Source of the DNA: M3 sp964637445
Lineage (GTDB): Bacteria > Bacteroidota > Bacteroidia > Bacteroidales > Muribaculaceae
Direction: 5' to 3'
DNA length: 64,000 nt
Assembly: GCA_964637445.1 (NCBI GenBank)
Contig: CAZWWS010000003.1
Span: forward strand, 1-64,000
Below, in pieces: positions 18,383 through 27,987 of this stretch (positions within the stretch are counted from its first letter, which is position 1; every line of letters begins with the position of its first letter). The position numbers were made by a program, and so were the translations under genes. The notes beneath the pieces were generated by a model that had not been told where the DNA came from, made no database searches, and saw nothing but the letters and a program-made list of their open reading frames with translations.

Positions 18383-19513
18383 TTATTTGCGGCGTCTTAC
18401 AGAGCGAACTGCGCTCTTTGGGGCGTCGTTGTTAGAACTTTCGACTTTAGCTTTTTTTTCTTTTTGCTTTTTAGCGCGCTTGGTAGAGCGAGCCGAGCGC
18501 TTCTTCTCGGAGGCTTTGTCGTAGCGTGATGCGATGGATGTAGAGTCGCCGGCAGCAAGGGCTTCAGCTTCCTCACGCGCTTCGCGAGCAGCAATAATTT
18601 CTTCGCGAGAAGGAACCCACATCTTGTCCTCGAACGTAGTCAAGCGATTTTGGATGCTGTCTTGCGCGCGCTTGCGGTCGTCGGGGTCGGGATAAAGTTG
18701 CATCATCGACTTGTTGCGAAGATTTCGAGTCTTGTAGATCTCGCCATCATACATGGCGAGTTGGAAGAAATCGTCGTAAGTGTATTTGGCGAGATTGTTG
18801 TCGTCGTCGATGAAGATGTTTTGCTGAGTGAGGTAGGGACGAAGAGCATCGAATTTCACCCAAAACATCGGGTATTTGATAGGTTCTCCTCCGAAGTCGC
18901 CTGAGCGATGGAGCACTGGGCATATTGCTTCGACGATGGTGTGCATACGATTGCTGCGAGAGTCCATCTGCCAACGTTCAAGGATGTAGTAACTAAGCAC
19001 TTCGTTGCAAGGGACGTCGCTCTCTTCGATGGTGAATTTTGGATTTTTTTCGGTAGAGCCTTTTGCTTCGGTGTAGAGCACGTGGAAGCGGTCGAGCATG
19101 TCTTTCACTTTTATGCGATAGGCATCGGTGAACACTTCGCGTCCGTCGAGGTATTCATAAGCGGGAATACTATTGGATGCGAGAAGGCGCATGATGATAC
19201 GGAAAAGGTTTTCGCCGTCTTCGGTGGGCTCTTCGGGGAAGTAGAGTGGTGCGTTTTTTACTTCGTTGAGGTCAAGTTCGCGATAGATTACTCTCATCCA
19301 CGAAAGGTCGGCTTCGGATGTGGGTTGCTCTTCGTAGAATGCTTGCATGCGTTGAGTGATTTGCGTACCGTCTTGCTGCTGTTGCTTTTTGCGGTCGTCG
19401 GTAGAACGACGGCGAACCACGCTGCTACTTGATGATTCTTGTGCAGTAGCAGAGGCCGCGATGCCGAATGCTACGAATGCGAGAACGATATATTTTCCTA
19501 ATGATTTCATCAT
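18383..19513 (-). CDS. gldN: Type IX secretion system protein GldN/PorN
   Basis: A 376-residue periplasmic component of the T9SS. A signal peptide (MMKSLGKYIVLAFVAFGIAASATAQ) is followed by a low-complexity Ser/Arg/Gln stretch and the conserved GldN domain (TWMRVIYRELDL-like start, here SWMRVIYRELDL, and the segments FTDAYRIKVKDML and PVLHRSGDFGGEP). In the family, GldN/PorN associates with the outer-membrane-anchored GldK/PorK in a periplasmic ring. The C-terminal 60 residues are a Lys/Arg-rich tail (RSARSTKRAKKQKEKK) that is probably disordered. It is encoded 32 bp downstream of gldM. Confidence 0.95.
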   Translation of the reverse strand: MMKSLGKYIVLAFVAFGIAASATAQESSSSSVVRRRSTDDRKKQQQQDGTQITQRMQAFYEEQPTSEADLSWMRVIYRELDLNEVKNAPLYFPEEPTEDGENLFRIIMRLLASNSIPAYEYLDGREVFTDAYRIKVKDMLDRFHVLYTEAKGSTEKNPKFTIEESDVPCNEVLSYYILERWQMDSRSNRMHTIVEAICPVLHRSGDFGGEPIKYPMFWVKFDALRPYLTQQNIFIDDDNNLAKYTYDDFFQLAMYDGEIYKTRNLRNKSMMQLYPDPDDRKRAQDSIQNRLTTFEDKMWVPSREEIIAAREAREEAEALAAGDSTSIASRYDKASEKKRSARSTKRAKKQKEKKAKVESSNNDAPKSAVRSVRRRK

Positions 19514-19545
19514 GAGTGTATGAATATGCGGTTTGATATAGAGTT

Positions 19546-21111
19546 TTAATTTACAATGACTTCCATTGGAGCAAGGTCGCGCTCGATGCCGTCGGGCCCT
19601 ACTGCGCGCACACGAGATATGTAGAATCGCTTGCCGCGCGACAGACGACGGAACGAGTCTTTCTGACGTTGAGAGAAGTTGGCACCTTGCGACACTTCGG
19701 GTATGGCGTTGCCCATCGAGTCGAAGAATACAGTCTCGAAACTGATGACGCGATATTGCACATTGAGTAGGTCGTCGTCGATGGCAGCCTCAATGCCGGC
19801 AGCTTGCAAGAGCAGAGTCTTGGGGAACGGACGAGAGCCTTTGTAGCGCTCCGGATTGCCTTTTGCGTCGGTGTAGGCGATGTAGGGTGTCGGGTCGGGG
19901 AGCTTGCGTACGCGGAACGAGGTCGTAGCCACGGTTTGCGAGCGTCCGTTGATATTGGCTGTGACCGTAATGACGGCTTCTGTGCCTACCTTAGTGGGGT
20001 GGGCTTGCCATAGGTCGCCCTTGCGAGTGAGCGTTCCGTTGGTCATAGAAGCTGATATTGCCGAGTTGGGAACTCCGGGGACAGAGATACTCATCGGGTT
20101 GTCGATGCCGGCGTAGAGCACATTCATCATCGTAGCCGAAATGGTTGCCGTAGGCTCAATCACGGTGTAAGACGATGTGAAGTCGTGGCGAGTGACAGAG
20201 CCGTCTCCGTGAGGCACTTCGAGGTATCCTGAATAGTCGTATGTTCCGGTCTTTGAGGTAATGAATTCGTACAATCCAAATTCGTTGTCGAGCTTGGTGT
20301 TGTTGATATAGATTACCGGGCGCTGAGTGGTGTCGACTGCTGCAAGAACGATGTTGGCCGAGTATTTGCTTCCTTGCATCACGTTGCGCGACTGAGGAAT
20401 TACGAACGCGTTGAGCTTGTTGACGCGCACGTCGCCAAGGTCGACGTTTGTGAGCAGGGTTGCCAACGCTTCGCCTTCGGCATTGAGCACGTCGGCTTGC
20501 AGTTTGGTGAGCAAAGTTACGGCAGCTACGACGGGCATATTGTCGAACATGGTCTCTTCCCAGTTGGCATTACTGATGGTCTTGGCGTTGAATTGAGGTT
20601 TTGTCGACAGAGCGGTGGCAACGATGTTGCGTTTTACCGAGTCGGTCATTATTGCGGAGATATATTCGCGATAGGCATCGATCTGCTTGCGAAGTCGCTC
20701 TCCGTTGCGCTTGCCGGGCGACAGCATCACCACTCCGGCCGCTTCGAGGTCGTCTTGATGCTGAATATCGTTAATGTCGGCGTCATCGCCGTCGGCTTTC
20801 TTGACAATCGCAATTTTCAGCGAGTCGATGAGATTGTAGAGCGACGCAGTGTTGCGGCGTACTTCAGATGCTTTGTCGTACCAAACGCCTCCTTTGTCGG
20901 GGTTTTGCTCGTTGAATGCTTCAAGGCGATTGTAAAGGTCGTCGTTGCGCTGACCCATATTGTCGTTAGAGCGTGTCAATCCGTCTTCGACTTGGTTGAA
21001 TCCGTTGAGCACATCTGACGATACATTGAGGGCGAGCATGGCGGTGAGGACGATATACATGAGGTTTATCATCTTCTGACGAGCCGATAGCCTTGTGTTG
21101 TTAGATCCCAT
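19546..21111 (-). CDS. gldM: Type IX secretion system motor protein GldM/PorM
   Basis: A 521-residue inner-membrane protein with a large periplasmic portion. The N-terminal signature SARQKMINLMYIVLTAML (about 9-26) is the single transmembrane helix conserved in all GldM proteins. A helical region and beta-rich D2-D4-like domains follow, as seen in GldM/PorM structures. With GldL it forms the proton-driven rotary motor of the T9SS and contacts the GldK/GldN ring. Length fits the family and no key region is missing. It sits between gldL (28 bp upstream) and gldN. Confidence 0.97.
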   Translation of the reverse strand: MGSNNTRLSARQKMINLMYIVLTAMLALNVSSDVLNGFNQVEDGLTRSNDNMGQRNDDLYNRLEAFNEQNPDKGGVWYDKASEVRRNTASLYNLIDSLKIAIVKKADGDDADINDIQHQDDLEAAGVVMLSPGKRNGERLRKQIDAYREYISAIMTDSVKRNIVATALSTKPQFNAKTISNANWEETMFDNMPVVAAVTLLTKLQADVLNAEGEALATLLTNVDLGDVRVNKLNAFVIPQSRNVMQGSKYSANIVLAAVDTTQRPVIYINNTKLDNEFGLYEFITSKTGTYDYSGYLEVPHGDGSVTRHDFTSSYTVIEPTATISATMMNVLYAGIDNPMSISVPGVPNSAISASMTNGTLTRKGDLWQAHPTKVGTEAVITVTANINGRSQTVATTSFRVRKLPDPTPYIAYTDAKGNPERYKGSRPFPKTLLLQAAGIEAAIDDDLLNVQYRVISFETVFFDSMGNAIPEVSQGANFSQRQKDSFRRLSRGKRFYISRVRAVGPDGIERDLAPMEVIVN

Positions 21112-21139
21112 TAATTATATGATATAGGGTGTTGTCGGA

Positions 21140-22051
21140 TTAAACGTTTTCTGAAGGGGTAGAGTTGTCGGGCGATGGCATTTCAGCTCCACCCATCATG
21201 GGGCGATACATATTGATGGTCATGGCGGTGATCATCTTTTCGTATACGGAGTTGAGCTGTTGCATATAGCGAGCCATCTTTTCGGTTTCTTCGCAGTAGC
21301 GAGCGCTCTGAGCCGAACTCTTTTCATACATGTCGCGGATGTCTTTTATGCCGCGGTTGACGCGGTCGATAGAGTCGAGCTGCGACGATACGCTCTTGAG
21401 TTGTATCTCGTAGATGGTGTTGAGTCCGTTGATGTTGCGGTTGAGGTCTTGCATCTGCTCAACGTAGCCGGTCGAACTGCGAGTGATGTTTTCGGAGTTC
21501 TCGGTGATGGCGCGATACGATTCTAACAGGGTGTCGCTCACCTTGTTGAGCGCTTGAGTGGTATCGCAGAGCTGTTGCATCTGAGACGTGATAGCTGCCA
21601 TTTGGTCGAGATATTGTTGAGTGGCAGCAGTGATTTCGGTAGCGAAAGGCACACCTGCTATACCGGCTTGCTCGGGGTTAAGGGTTACTGCAGCTACTGA
21701 GCTGCTTGCTGCTTTGCTCTCGCCGGCAGAGGCGCCGCCGATAACGATGCCGCCACCACTATTGAAGTCGGGGCGATCTTCGGGGTCTTTGGAGTCAAGC
21801 ACGGGGAATACCTCTTCCCAATTGTAGGATTTTGGCGGACGGTCGAATGCCGAGAGAACGAACATCAAGACTTCGGTGCCCATACCGATTGTGAGAAGGA
21901 GGTTACCTCCGGGAAGGTGGAGGAGCTTGAAGAGAGCACCCCAAATTACGATTGCTGCACCGATAGAATAGGCGAAGTTGAAAAATCGCTGACCTTTATC
22001 GCCGGAGAGGAAGCGTTCGATGCTGTTTTTATATCTTTTGATTTTTCCCAT
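21140..22051 (-). CDS. gldL: Type IX secretion system motor protein GldL/PorL
   Basis: A 303-residue cytoplasmic-membrane protein. Two transmembrane helices lie near the N-terminus (FAYSIGAAIVIWGALFKLL and LLLTIGMGTEVLMFVLSAF, about 27-70). They carry the lysine and glutamate (K in LFKLLHLPG and E in GTEVLMF) that in the family are important for proton-powered motor function. The long cytoplasmic region is helical. The start MGKIKRYKN is 40 bp downstream of the gldK stop. It partners with GldM. Confidence 0.96.
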   Translation of the reverse strand: MGKIKRYKNSIERFLSGDKGQRFFNFAYSIGAAIVIWGALFKLLHLPGGNLLLTIGMGTEVLMFVLSAFDRPPKSYNWEEVFPVLDSKDPEDRPDFNSGGGIVIGGASAGESKAASSSVAAVTLNPEQAGIAGVPFATEITAATQQYLDQMAAITSQMQQLCDTTQALNKVSDTLLESYRAITENSENITRSSTGYVEQMQDLNRNINGLNTIYEIQLKSVSSQLDSIDRVNRGIKDIRDMYEKSSAQSARYCEETEKMARYMQQLNSVYEKMITAMTINMYRPMMGGAEMPSPDNSTPSENV

Positions 22052-22091
22052 TTTGGAGAAATATTCTAATGATTAGTCGATGAATTGAATA

Positions 22092-23534
22092 TTATTTTTT
22101 GCTGCCACCTTGACCGCGAGCAAAACCGATTTGAGTGCGCACACAGCGGAATCCGATGTAGGAGCGCTGCTCGTTCTGGTATTCCCACATGCGGATGTCG
22201 GAACGAATGTTGTGGGCGACGTCTTTCCACGAACCGCCACGCACAATCTTGCGTTTCATTTTGTAGGGGTCTTCTTTGGCGGCGTCGTAACGATATTCGG
22301 GGTTGAGGTCGGAAGTGAGCTCTCCGACGCTTTCGGTGTAGGCAGTAGAGGTCCATTCACTCACGTTACCGGCCATATCATATAGGCCGAAATCGTTGGG
22401 CGAATATGTCCCGACACGAGATGTGATAAGTTGCCCGTCGCGTACATAGTTGCCTTCGGCCGGCTTAAAATTGGCGTAGAAGCAACCGCGATCTTCGCTG
22501 AGCGTCAAGTCGCCCTCCCAAGGATATTTGTTTTCATTGACTCCGGCACGAGCGGCATATTCCCATTCGGCTTCGGTGGGGAGACGATATGGCTCAATGT
22601 AGACGCCTTCTTTGCCGAGCGCACGGCGGAGATAGTCGGTGCGCCAGTTGGCGAATGCGTTGGCTTGTTCCCAGCTTACACCTACCACGGGGTATTCGCT
22701 GTAACCTCCGTGAGAGAAATACATTCTCACGTAAGGTTCGTTATAAGCGTTTTCGAAGTCGTTGATCCACGCAGTGGTGTCGGGATATACATTTACTATA
22801 TATGTGTTGAGGAAGTCGTAGTCGCCGGTAAGTCCGCGAGTGATAGTTTCGCGCACGATTTCGCCCTCATCGTTGATGTAGGCAGTGTCTTTCGATATGA
22901 TGGGCACATCGGTAGGCACGGGTAGGTCGGTGTTGTAGACGCGACGAGCCGGGTTGAGGCGATGCTTGCGCTTGGCCGCTTCGGTGTGGTTGTAGATCTC
23001 GTAGCGATAGTTGAGCTGCTCGGGATCGAGTTCGCGAGCCCCGGTGATGGGGTTGGTGCGATACACACTTTCGATGGCACGCGCTTCGTCCTCATTGGGG
23101 TTGCGCCAAGGAATGGCTTTGTTCCAATTGAGGTGAGGAGTGATTGGGTTGCCTTCGCGGTCTTCTTCGATTTTGAATTCTTCGTCACCACCAAAAGCGG
23201 GGTCGGCAAGACGCTCGCGGATAATGGAGTCGCGCACCCAGAATACAAATTGCTTATATTTTGAGTTGGTGATTTCGGTTTCGTCCATCCAAAATCCATC
23301 GACCGATATGCCACGAGGATCGGCTTTTAGATTCCATAGACTGTCGGCCGACTGAGGTCCTACTTGCATGGAGCCGCGACTGACGAGAACCATTCCGTAT
23401 GGGGTAGGTTCAGCCCAAGAAGTTCCGCCCACGCCGGTCACTTCGCCGCCTGCCGAGCTTTTTTTGCCGGTCAAAGCGCACGAAGTCATCATGGCAGTGG
23501 CTATGATAGGAATTATAAATGCAGATTTTTTCAT
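22092..23534 (-). CDS. gldK: Type IX secretion system lipoprotein GldK/PorK
   Basis: A 480-residue outer-membrane lipoprotein of the T9SS ring. The signal peptide ends in the lipobox MMTSC with Cys19. The mature part is a formylglycine-generating-enzyme (FGE/sulfatase-modifying) fold with characteristic pieces GFWMDETEITNSKYKQF, VVGVSWEQANAFANWR, RLPTEAEWEYAARAG, GLYDMAGNVSEW and IVRGGSWKD, a fold that serves a structural role in GldK. Length is as expected. The start is only a few bases after the porP stop, indicating one operon. Confidence 0.96.
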   Translation of the reverse strand: MKKSAFIIPIIATAMMTSCALTGKKSSAGGEVTGVGGTSWAEPTPYGMVLVSRGSMQVGPQSADSLWNLKADPRGISVDGFWMDETEITNSKYKQFVFWVRDSIIRERLADPAFGGDEEFKIEEDREGNPITPHLNWNKAIPWRNPNEDEARAIESVYRTNPITGARELDPEQLNYRYEIYNHTEAAKRKHRLNPARRVYNTDLPVPTDVPIISKDTAYINDEGEIVRETITRGLTGDYDFLNTYIVNVYPDTTAWINDFENAYNEPYVRMYFSHGGYSEYPVVGVSWEQANAFANWRTDYLRRALGKEGVYIEPYRLPTEAEWEYAARAGVNENKYPWEGDLTLSEDRGCFYANFKPAEGNYVRDGQLITSRVGTYSPNDFGLYDMAGNVSEWTSTAYTESVGELTSDLNPEYRYDAAKEDPYKMKRKIVRGGSWKDVAHNIRSDIRMWEYQNEQRSYIGFRCVRTQIGFARGQGGSKK

Positions 23535-23536
23535 AA

Positions 23537-24514
23537 TTACATTATGCGTATGCTCTTGTGTTTGTTTTTATTCTTTTCTGAAAGATCGAGTTTGAGCCTA
23601 TAGCCGGCAAAAATCTCGTGGCTTCCGCTGCTCGCTTTCGAGATGTCGGAGGTCGGATAATCGTAGCTGTAGCCGAAGAAAAAGTTTTTGTATTCGACGC
23701 CTACCATTGCCGACACTGCATCATCAAGGCGATAACCGAGGCCAAAAGAGATGAATTTGTTATAGCGAACTCTTCCGGTGATTTCGGCTTGAGTGAAAGT
23801 TAAGTCTGACTTGACCATCAACGATGGCTGTATTTCAAATAACGTATTTTTTATCGGAATATTGCTGCCGACCATAAAATAGAGTACACGACCTGCCTCA
23901 AATTCGTAGTTTTTAGCCTCTGTGCCATCGGTCGACATGGTGATAGTGGGCGAGGTGAGGTGAGTGGCTGAGATGCCTGCCCAAAAGAGTCGGTGGGTGT
24001 AGAACACTCCGAGTCCGAGGTCGAAAGCGTTGCCGGCAATGTCGGACGTGGGAATCGCATCGTCGGTGCCTTGATGGTAGTCGTCGCCATCGGGGAGGAT
24101 AACTTCGGTACCGGAAAATTTTTCGTTGATAAATCCGAGTTGAAGTCCCACGGTAAGTTCGCCTTTGAATAGTTTGAGCTTGTAGCCGAGCTGAGCGCCG
24201 AGACTCATGTTTTTGTAGAGACCCATGCTCTCTTGCTGCATCACGAGTCCCACTCCGAAACGTTTGTTGAGCAACTTCAACGGCATATCGGCTGTGACGA
24301 GGAATGTTTTTGGGGCTTTAGGGATGCCTACCCATTGCAACCGAGAGCCTCCGCGAATGTTTATGAAGTCGGTGCGACCGATGGCTGCGGGGTTATAGTA
24401 GGATGGCACCTCGAAATATTGAGTGAACTGAGCGTCGATTTGTGCTACGACATCAGTAGTTGCTATCAGTGAGATGGCAACAAGCAAAATATATCTGAGA
24501 TGGCGTGACAACAT
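23537..24514 (-). CDS. porP: Type IX secretion system membrane protein PorP/SprF
   Basis: A 325-residue outer-membrane beta-barrel of the PorP/SprF family. I place the start at the ATG at 24514 (MLSRHLRYILL) because the frame otherwise opens with a TTG two codons upstream. The signal peptide ends near TTDVVAQ and is followed by the family hallmark DAQFTQYFEVPSYYNPAAIG. Alternating strands cover the rest and the end GSHEIFAGYRLKLDL is typical of the last barrel strand. PorP anchors part of the T9SS ring in the outer membrane. It is directly downstream of porT. Confidence 0.94.
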   Translation of the reverse strand: MLSRHLRYILLVAISLIATTDVVAQIDAQFTQYFEVPSYYNPAAIGRTDFINIRGGSRLQWVGIPKAPKTFLVTADMPLKLLNKRFGVGLVMQQESMGLYKNMSLGAQLGYKLKLFKGELTVGLQLGFINEKFSGTEVILPDGDDYHQGTDDAIPTSDIAGNAFDLGLGVFYTHRLFWAGISATHLTSPTITMSTDGTEAKNYEFEAGRVLYFMVGSNIPIKNTLFEIQPSLMVKSDLTFTQAEITGRVRYNKFISFGLGYRLDDAVSAMVGVEYKNFFFGYSYDYPTSDISKASSGSHEIFAGYRLKLDLSEKNKNKHKSIRIM

Positions 24515-24520
24515 TTGCAA

Positions 24521-25246
24521 TTATTCGAAGTAGAATGTAAGCACCACCATTTTTGATGTTGCTTTGGTGAGTGATTGAGTGAATTTTAGCTTCGTTGGGT
24601 CGTCTTCCAGATCGGGGCGGTCGTGGTTGAGTACATCAGAGAGTCCGAAGCAGAATTTTATCTCCGGATTTAACTTGAAAAACGGGAGATAAAAATCGCA
24701 TCCGAAGCCTACCGAAAGATAGAAGTCGGAACTGTTGAGCTGGAGTATCTCGCCTCGCTTTTTGGATATGTCGAACGCCGGCATGATGCCGCCCACCATG
24801 TAAGGGCGCACGTTGCGGTAGCGCTGAGCGGCAAATTTCAGGTCGAGAGGCAATACTATCAAGTTGGTTTTGATGTTTTGCGACTCGGTGGCTCCTGTGG
24901 AGGTGTCGATCATATCGACATTTCTGTTGCCGAAGTACATACCGGGGGTGAAGCGCACACTGAAATAGTCGTTGAGTCGGATGTCAAGCAGTCCGTTTAC
25001 GCAAAATCCCGGAGAATAAGATGGCTGTTCCATAAACCAAGTCTCCCCCTCGGGAGTAGTGTAGCCATTGTGGGTGAATTGAATCCCTTGTACATGCAAT
25101 CCAACTGAAAAACCAAGATGCCAGCGGCGTAGGTCGGCATACGGACGATTGAGCAACTTGTCGTTGCGCTGCGCCGATAGTGGCATCGATGTTGCAGCTA
25201 TCAATGCTATCAAAAGGATTAGAAATATGTTGCGTCGTATAGTCAT
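24521..25246 (-). CDS. porT: Type IX secretion protein PorT
   Basis: A 241-residue outer-membrane beta-barrel of the PorT family, needed for maturation and export of T9SS cargo in Porphyromonas. The signal peptide is cleaved after about residue 25 (SMPLSAQ). The mature part begins with RPYADLRRWHLGFSVGLHVQG and contains YFSVRFTPGMYFGNR, matching the PorT pattern, and it ends in an aromatic residue pair as barrel proteins do (LTFYFE). Size equals that of Porphyromonas PorT (about 240). It is immediately upstream of porP, so the T9SS core here is porT-porP-gldK-gldL-gldM-gldN. Confidence 0.9.
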   Translation of the reverse strand: MTIRRNIFLILLIALIAATSMPLSAQRNDKLLNRPYADLRRWHLGFSVGLHVQGIQFTHNGYTTPEGETWFMEQPSYSPGFCVNGLLDIRLNDYFSVRFTPGMYFGNRNVDMIDTSTGATESQNIKTNLIVLPLDLKFAAQRYRNVRPYMVGGIMPAFDISKKRGEILQLNSSDFYLSVGFGCDFYLPFFKLNPEIKFCFGLSDVLNHDRPDLEDDPTKLKFTQSLTKATSKMVVLTFYFE

Positions 25247-25296
25247 TATTGATTTAACGAGCTTTCTGAAATTTTATTGTGAACAATCGCTAAAAG

Positions 25297-25863
25297 TTAT
25301 TGAGTGAGAAGCATTTCTATAACCCTCGGGAAATGGCGATGCTCAAGGGTATGAATACGCTCGGCGAGCGAGTCGGGAGTGTCGTCGGACTTAACTTCGC
25401 ATGATGCTTGGAAAATGATTGCGCCACCATCAATCTCTGAGGTAACATGATGGATGGTGATGCCGCTCTCAGTGTCGCCGGCGGCGAGAACCGCTTCGTG
25501 AACATGATGTCCCCACATGCCCGGTCCGCCGTGACGCGGAAGCAGCGATGGGTGGATGTTGATGATGCGATTTGGGTAAGCATCGATGATGCAGTCGTGG
25601 ATGCGACGCATGAATCCGGCAAGGACAATGAGGTCGATGTTGTGGCTGCGAATTATTTCTACGACAGGCTGTCCGCACTCCCAATCATCTTTGCCAATAG
25701 TGATAGACGGAATACCTAATGCGTTGACACGTTGGTGAACACCGGCTTTGGCGCGATTGGATATTACGATGGCAACTTTGATGTCGGGGTGAGAGGTAAA
25801 GTAGCGAGCGATGGCTTCAGCGTTAGAGCCGTTGCCCGATGCGAGAATGGCTATATTTTTCAT
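25297..25863 (-). CDS. purN: Phosphoribosylglycinamide formyltransferase
   Basis: A 188-residue enzyme of purine synthesis that transfers a formyl group from 10-formyl-THF to GAR. The start at 25863 gives the canonical MKNIAILASGNGSNAEAI; the frame reads 21 codons further upstream into the ABC gene region without homology. The folate-site motif NIHPSLLPRHGGPGMWGHHVH and the catalytic Asp in HHVTSEIDGGAI are present. It starts 13 bp after the ABC transporter stop and ends 50 bp before porT, so the T9SS genes may be co-transcribed with these two. Confidence 0.95.
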   Translation of the reverse strand: MKNIAILASGNGSNAEAIARYFTSHPDIKVAIVISNRAKAGVHQRVNALGIPSITIGKDDWECGQPVVEIIRSHNIDLIVLAGFMRRIHDCIIDAYPNRIINIHPSLLPRHGGPGMWGHHVHEAVLAAGDTESGITIHHVTSEIDGGAIIFQASCEVKSDDTPDSLAERIHTLEHRHFPRVIEMLLTQ

Positions 25864-25876
25864 CTTGGTGAGTGAA

Positions 25877-27703
25877 TCAGAATTTTTGCATGTCGACAAG
25901 ACGCTTGTAGTAGCGATTGAGGGCAATCAACTCGTCGTGGGTGCCTTGCTCTACGATGCGACCCTCATGGAGCACGCAGATGATGTCGGCATTGCGTATT
26001 GTCGAAAGACGGTGAGCGATGACGAGGGTGGTGCGATTTTCCATAAGGCGGTCGAGAGCCTCTTGCACTACGTGCTCGCTTTCGGAGTCGAGAGCCGAAG
26101 TGGCTTCGTCGAGGATAAGTATCGGCGGATTTTTCAAGATGGCACGAGCTATCGACAGGCGTTGACGTTGACCGCCCGACAAGCGACATCCGCGGTCGCC
26201 GATAGGGGTGTCGTAGCCTTGCTCCGATGCGATGATAAATTCGTGTGCGTTGGCTATCTTAGCGGCTTCAACCACCTGCTCCATAGTGGCATCTTTGACG
26301 CCGAAAGTGATATTGTTGTAGAACGTGTCGTTGAAAAGGATAGCTTCTTGGTTTACGTTGCCCATCATGGAGCGTAGGCCGTGAACTCGCATGTCGCGCA
26401 CATCGATGCCATCGATAGTGATAGCGCCGGCGTCGACGTCGTAGAATCGAGGCAACAAATCGGCCATGGTCGATTTCCCGGAGCCTGATTGCCCTACGAG
26501 AGCGACAGTAGCTCCGGCCGGTATATGAAGCGAAATATCGTCGATTACGGTCTTTTCGGAGTAGCCAAACGATACATTGCGATAGTCGATTTCACCCTTT
26601 AGGTCTTTAATAGCTTTAGGTTTTTCGGGATCTTTTATCGGGTTGTCGGCGCCGAGAATCTTGTCGACGCGTTGCATCGATGCAAGTCCTTTTTGGATAG
26701 AATAAGCGGCTTTCGACAACTCTTTGGCAGGGTTGATGATACTATAGAATATCACCATATAGTAGATAAACGAAGCCGCGTTGATCGACGATACTCCATT
26801 GAGGATGAGCGAGCCTCCAAACCAAAGGACTATGGCGATGGTGACTGTGCCGAGAAATTCACTCATGGGGTGAGCGAGCGATTGGCGTCGGGCTATGCGG
26901 TTGGATATTTTGTAGAATACTTGATTTTCGCGATGGAAGCGTCCTACAACTTTACTTTCGGCATTGAAAGCCTTGATGATGCGAAGTCCGCCGAGAGTCT
27001 CTTCGATGTTTGACATAAGCAACCCCCACTGAGTCTGCCCTTCGAGCGATTGGCGTTTGAGTCGCTTTCCGACGCGCCCCATCACTAACCCGGCGATGGG
27101 CAGAAGAATGAGGACAAAGACGGTGAGTTGCCAACTGATGATAATCATCATGCAGAGACACACGATAATCATCACCGGGTTCTTAAACATCATATCGAGC
27201 GACGACATGATGGAATTTTCAATCTCAGCCACGTCGCCGCTCATGCGAGCCATGACGTCGCCCTTGCGCTCGGTGGTGAAAAATCCGATAGGAAGAGTGA
27301 CTATCTTGTCGTAGACAAAGTTGCGAATATCGCGCACTATGCCGGAGCGCATCGGCACTATGAAGTAGGAGCTGAGGTAGGTCACACCGGTCTTGAGAGC
27401 AGTCATCACCACGAGCAATGCGGCGAGCGCGGCGAGCGTCCATGATGGACCCCACGAATCGATGGCTTGCTGAGTGTAGAAGTAGAAATTATTGATAGCC
27501 ACATCTTTTAGCGATGCCGCGTCGAGTGTCATATACTCGTAGCTACCTTCATTGATTTGAAAAAGCATTTCGAGAATCGGAATGATAACGGCAAAGGAGA
27601 AGAGTGTAAGAAATGCGGCGAGGATATTGAAAATGATGTTTAGCGCCAAAAAATGCTTGTATGGCGGGACAAAACGAAGAAGTATTTTTATAAAGTCTTT
27701 CAT
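25877..27703 (-). CDS. ABC exporter, MsbA-like (fused membrane and ATPase domains)
   Basis: A 608-residue half-transporter with an N-terminal six-helix membrane domain and a C-terminal ATPase. Motifs are Walker A GQSGSGKS, signature LSGGQRQRLSIARAIL, Walker B ILILDEATSALD and the switch histidine in VIAHRLSTIRNAD. The domain order and length fit the MsbA/lipid A exporter group, so flipping of lipid A or another lipid is likely, but multidrug export cannot be excluded. It appears to be the first gene of a minus-strand run leading through purN into the T9SS genes. Confidence 0.9.
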   Translation of the reverse strand: MKDFIKILLRFVPPYKHFLALNIIFNILAAFLTLFSFAVIIPILEMLFQINEGSYEYMTLDAASLKDVAINNFYFYTQQAIDSWGPSWTLAALAALLVVMTALKTGVTYLSSYFIVPMRSGIVRDIRNFVYDKIVTLPIGFFTTERKGDVMARMSGDVAEIENSIMSSLDMMFKNPVMIIVCLCMMIIISWQLTVFVLILLPIAGLVMGRVGKRLKRQSLEGQTQWGLLMSNIEETLGGLRIIKAFNAESKVVGRFHRENQVFYKISNRIARRQSLAHPMSEFLGTVTIAIVLWFGGSLILNGVSSINAASFIYYMVIFYSIINPAKELSKAAYSIQKGLASMQRVDKILGADNPIKDPEKPKAIKDLKGEIDYRNVSFGYSEKTVIDDISLHIPAGATVALVGQSGSGKSTMADLLPRFYDVDAGAITIDGIDVRDMRVHGLRSMMGNVNQEAILFNDTFYNNITFGVKDATMEQVVEAAKIANAHEFIIASEQGYDTPIGDRGCRLSGGQRQRLSIARAILKNPPILILDEATSALDSESEHVVQEALDRLMENRTTLVIAHRLSTIRNADIICVLHEGRIVEQGTHDELIALNRYYKRLVDMQKF

Positions 27704-27724
27704 ATATCAATGAATTTTGGATTG

Positions 27725-27732
27725 CAAAGTTA
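27725..27732 (-). promoter_or_regulatory. -7 element (TAACTTTG) of the ABC exporter-purN-T9SS run
   Basis: Minus-strand TAACTTTG matches TAnnTTTG and lies 21 bp upstream of the ABC exporter ATG. It is the only convincing promoter I see before the long minus-strand run. Confidence 0.55.
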
Positions 27733-27956
27733 GTGAAAAATGGCGAAAGCGGAAAGTGTGATGTGAATAAGTGAATAAATGTTGAAAATATATTAATTTC
27801 GGAGGATGGGTGGTTAAATTGGATAAATACATATAAGGGTGTTTTTCAGATAGTGAGACAAGTTGCGTAGTGGAAGTTTCGCACCTTCCATCAGGATATT
27901 ATGTGGTGAAAACGGCAGAATCGGCAGTTTCTCTATTGAAAAAATAGCTTGACTTT

Positions 27957-27987
27957 TTTGTATTGCGAGCTACTTGCACTATCTTTG
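27957..27987 (+). promoter_or_regulatory. Complete Bacteroidetes promoter (-33 TTTG, -7 TATCTTTG)
   Basis: TTTG at 27957-27960 and TATCTTTG at 27980-27987 are separated by 19 bp, the consensus TTTG-N19-21-TAnnTTTG. The downstream ATG is at 28009. This is the clearest promoter in the window. Confidence 0.85.

Noticed and set aside
18448..18470. Poly-T/poly-A runs in the gldN tail as a frameshift site
   Set aside because: The gldN frame is intact through the runs and the tail is naturally Lys-rich.
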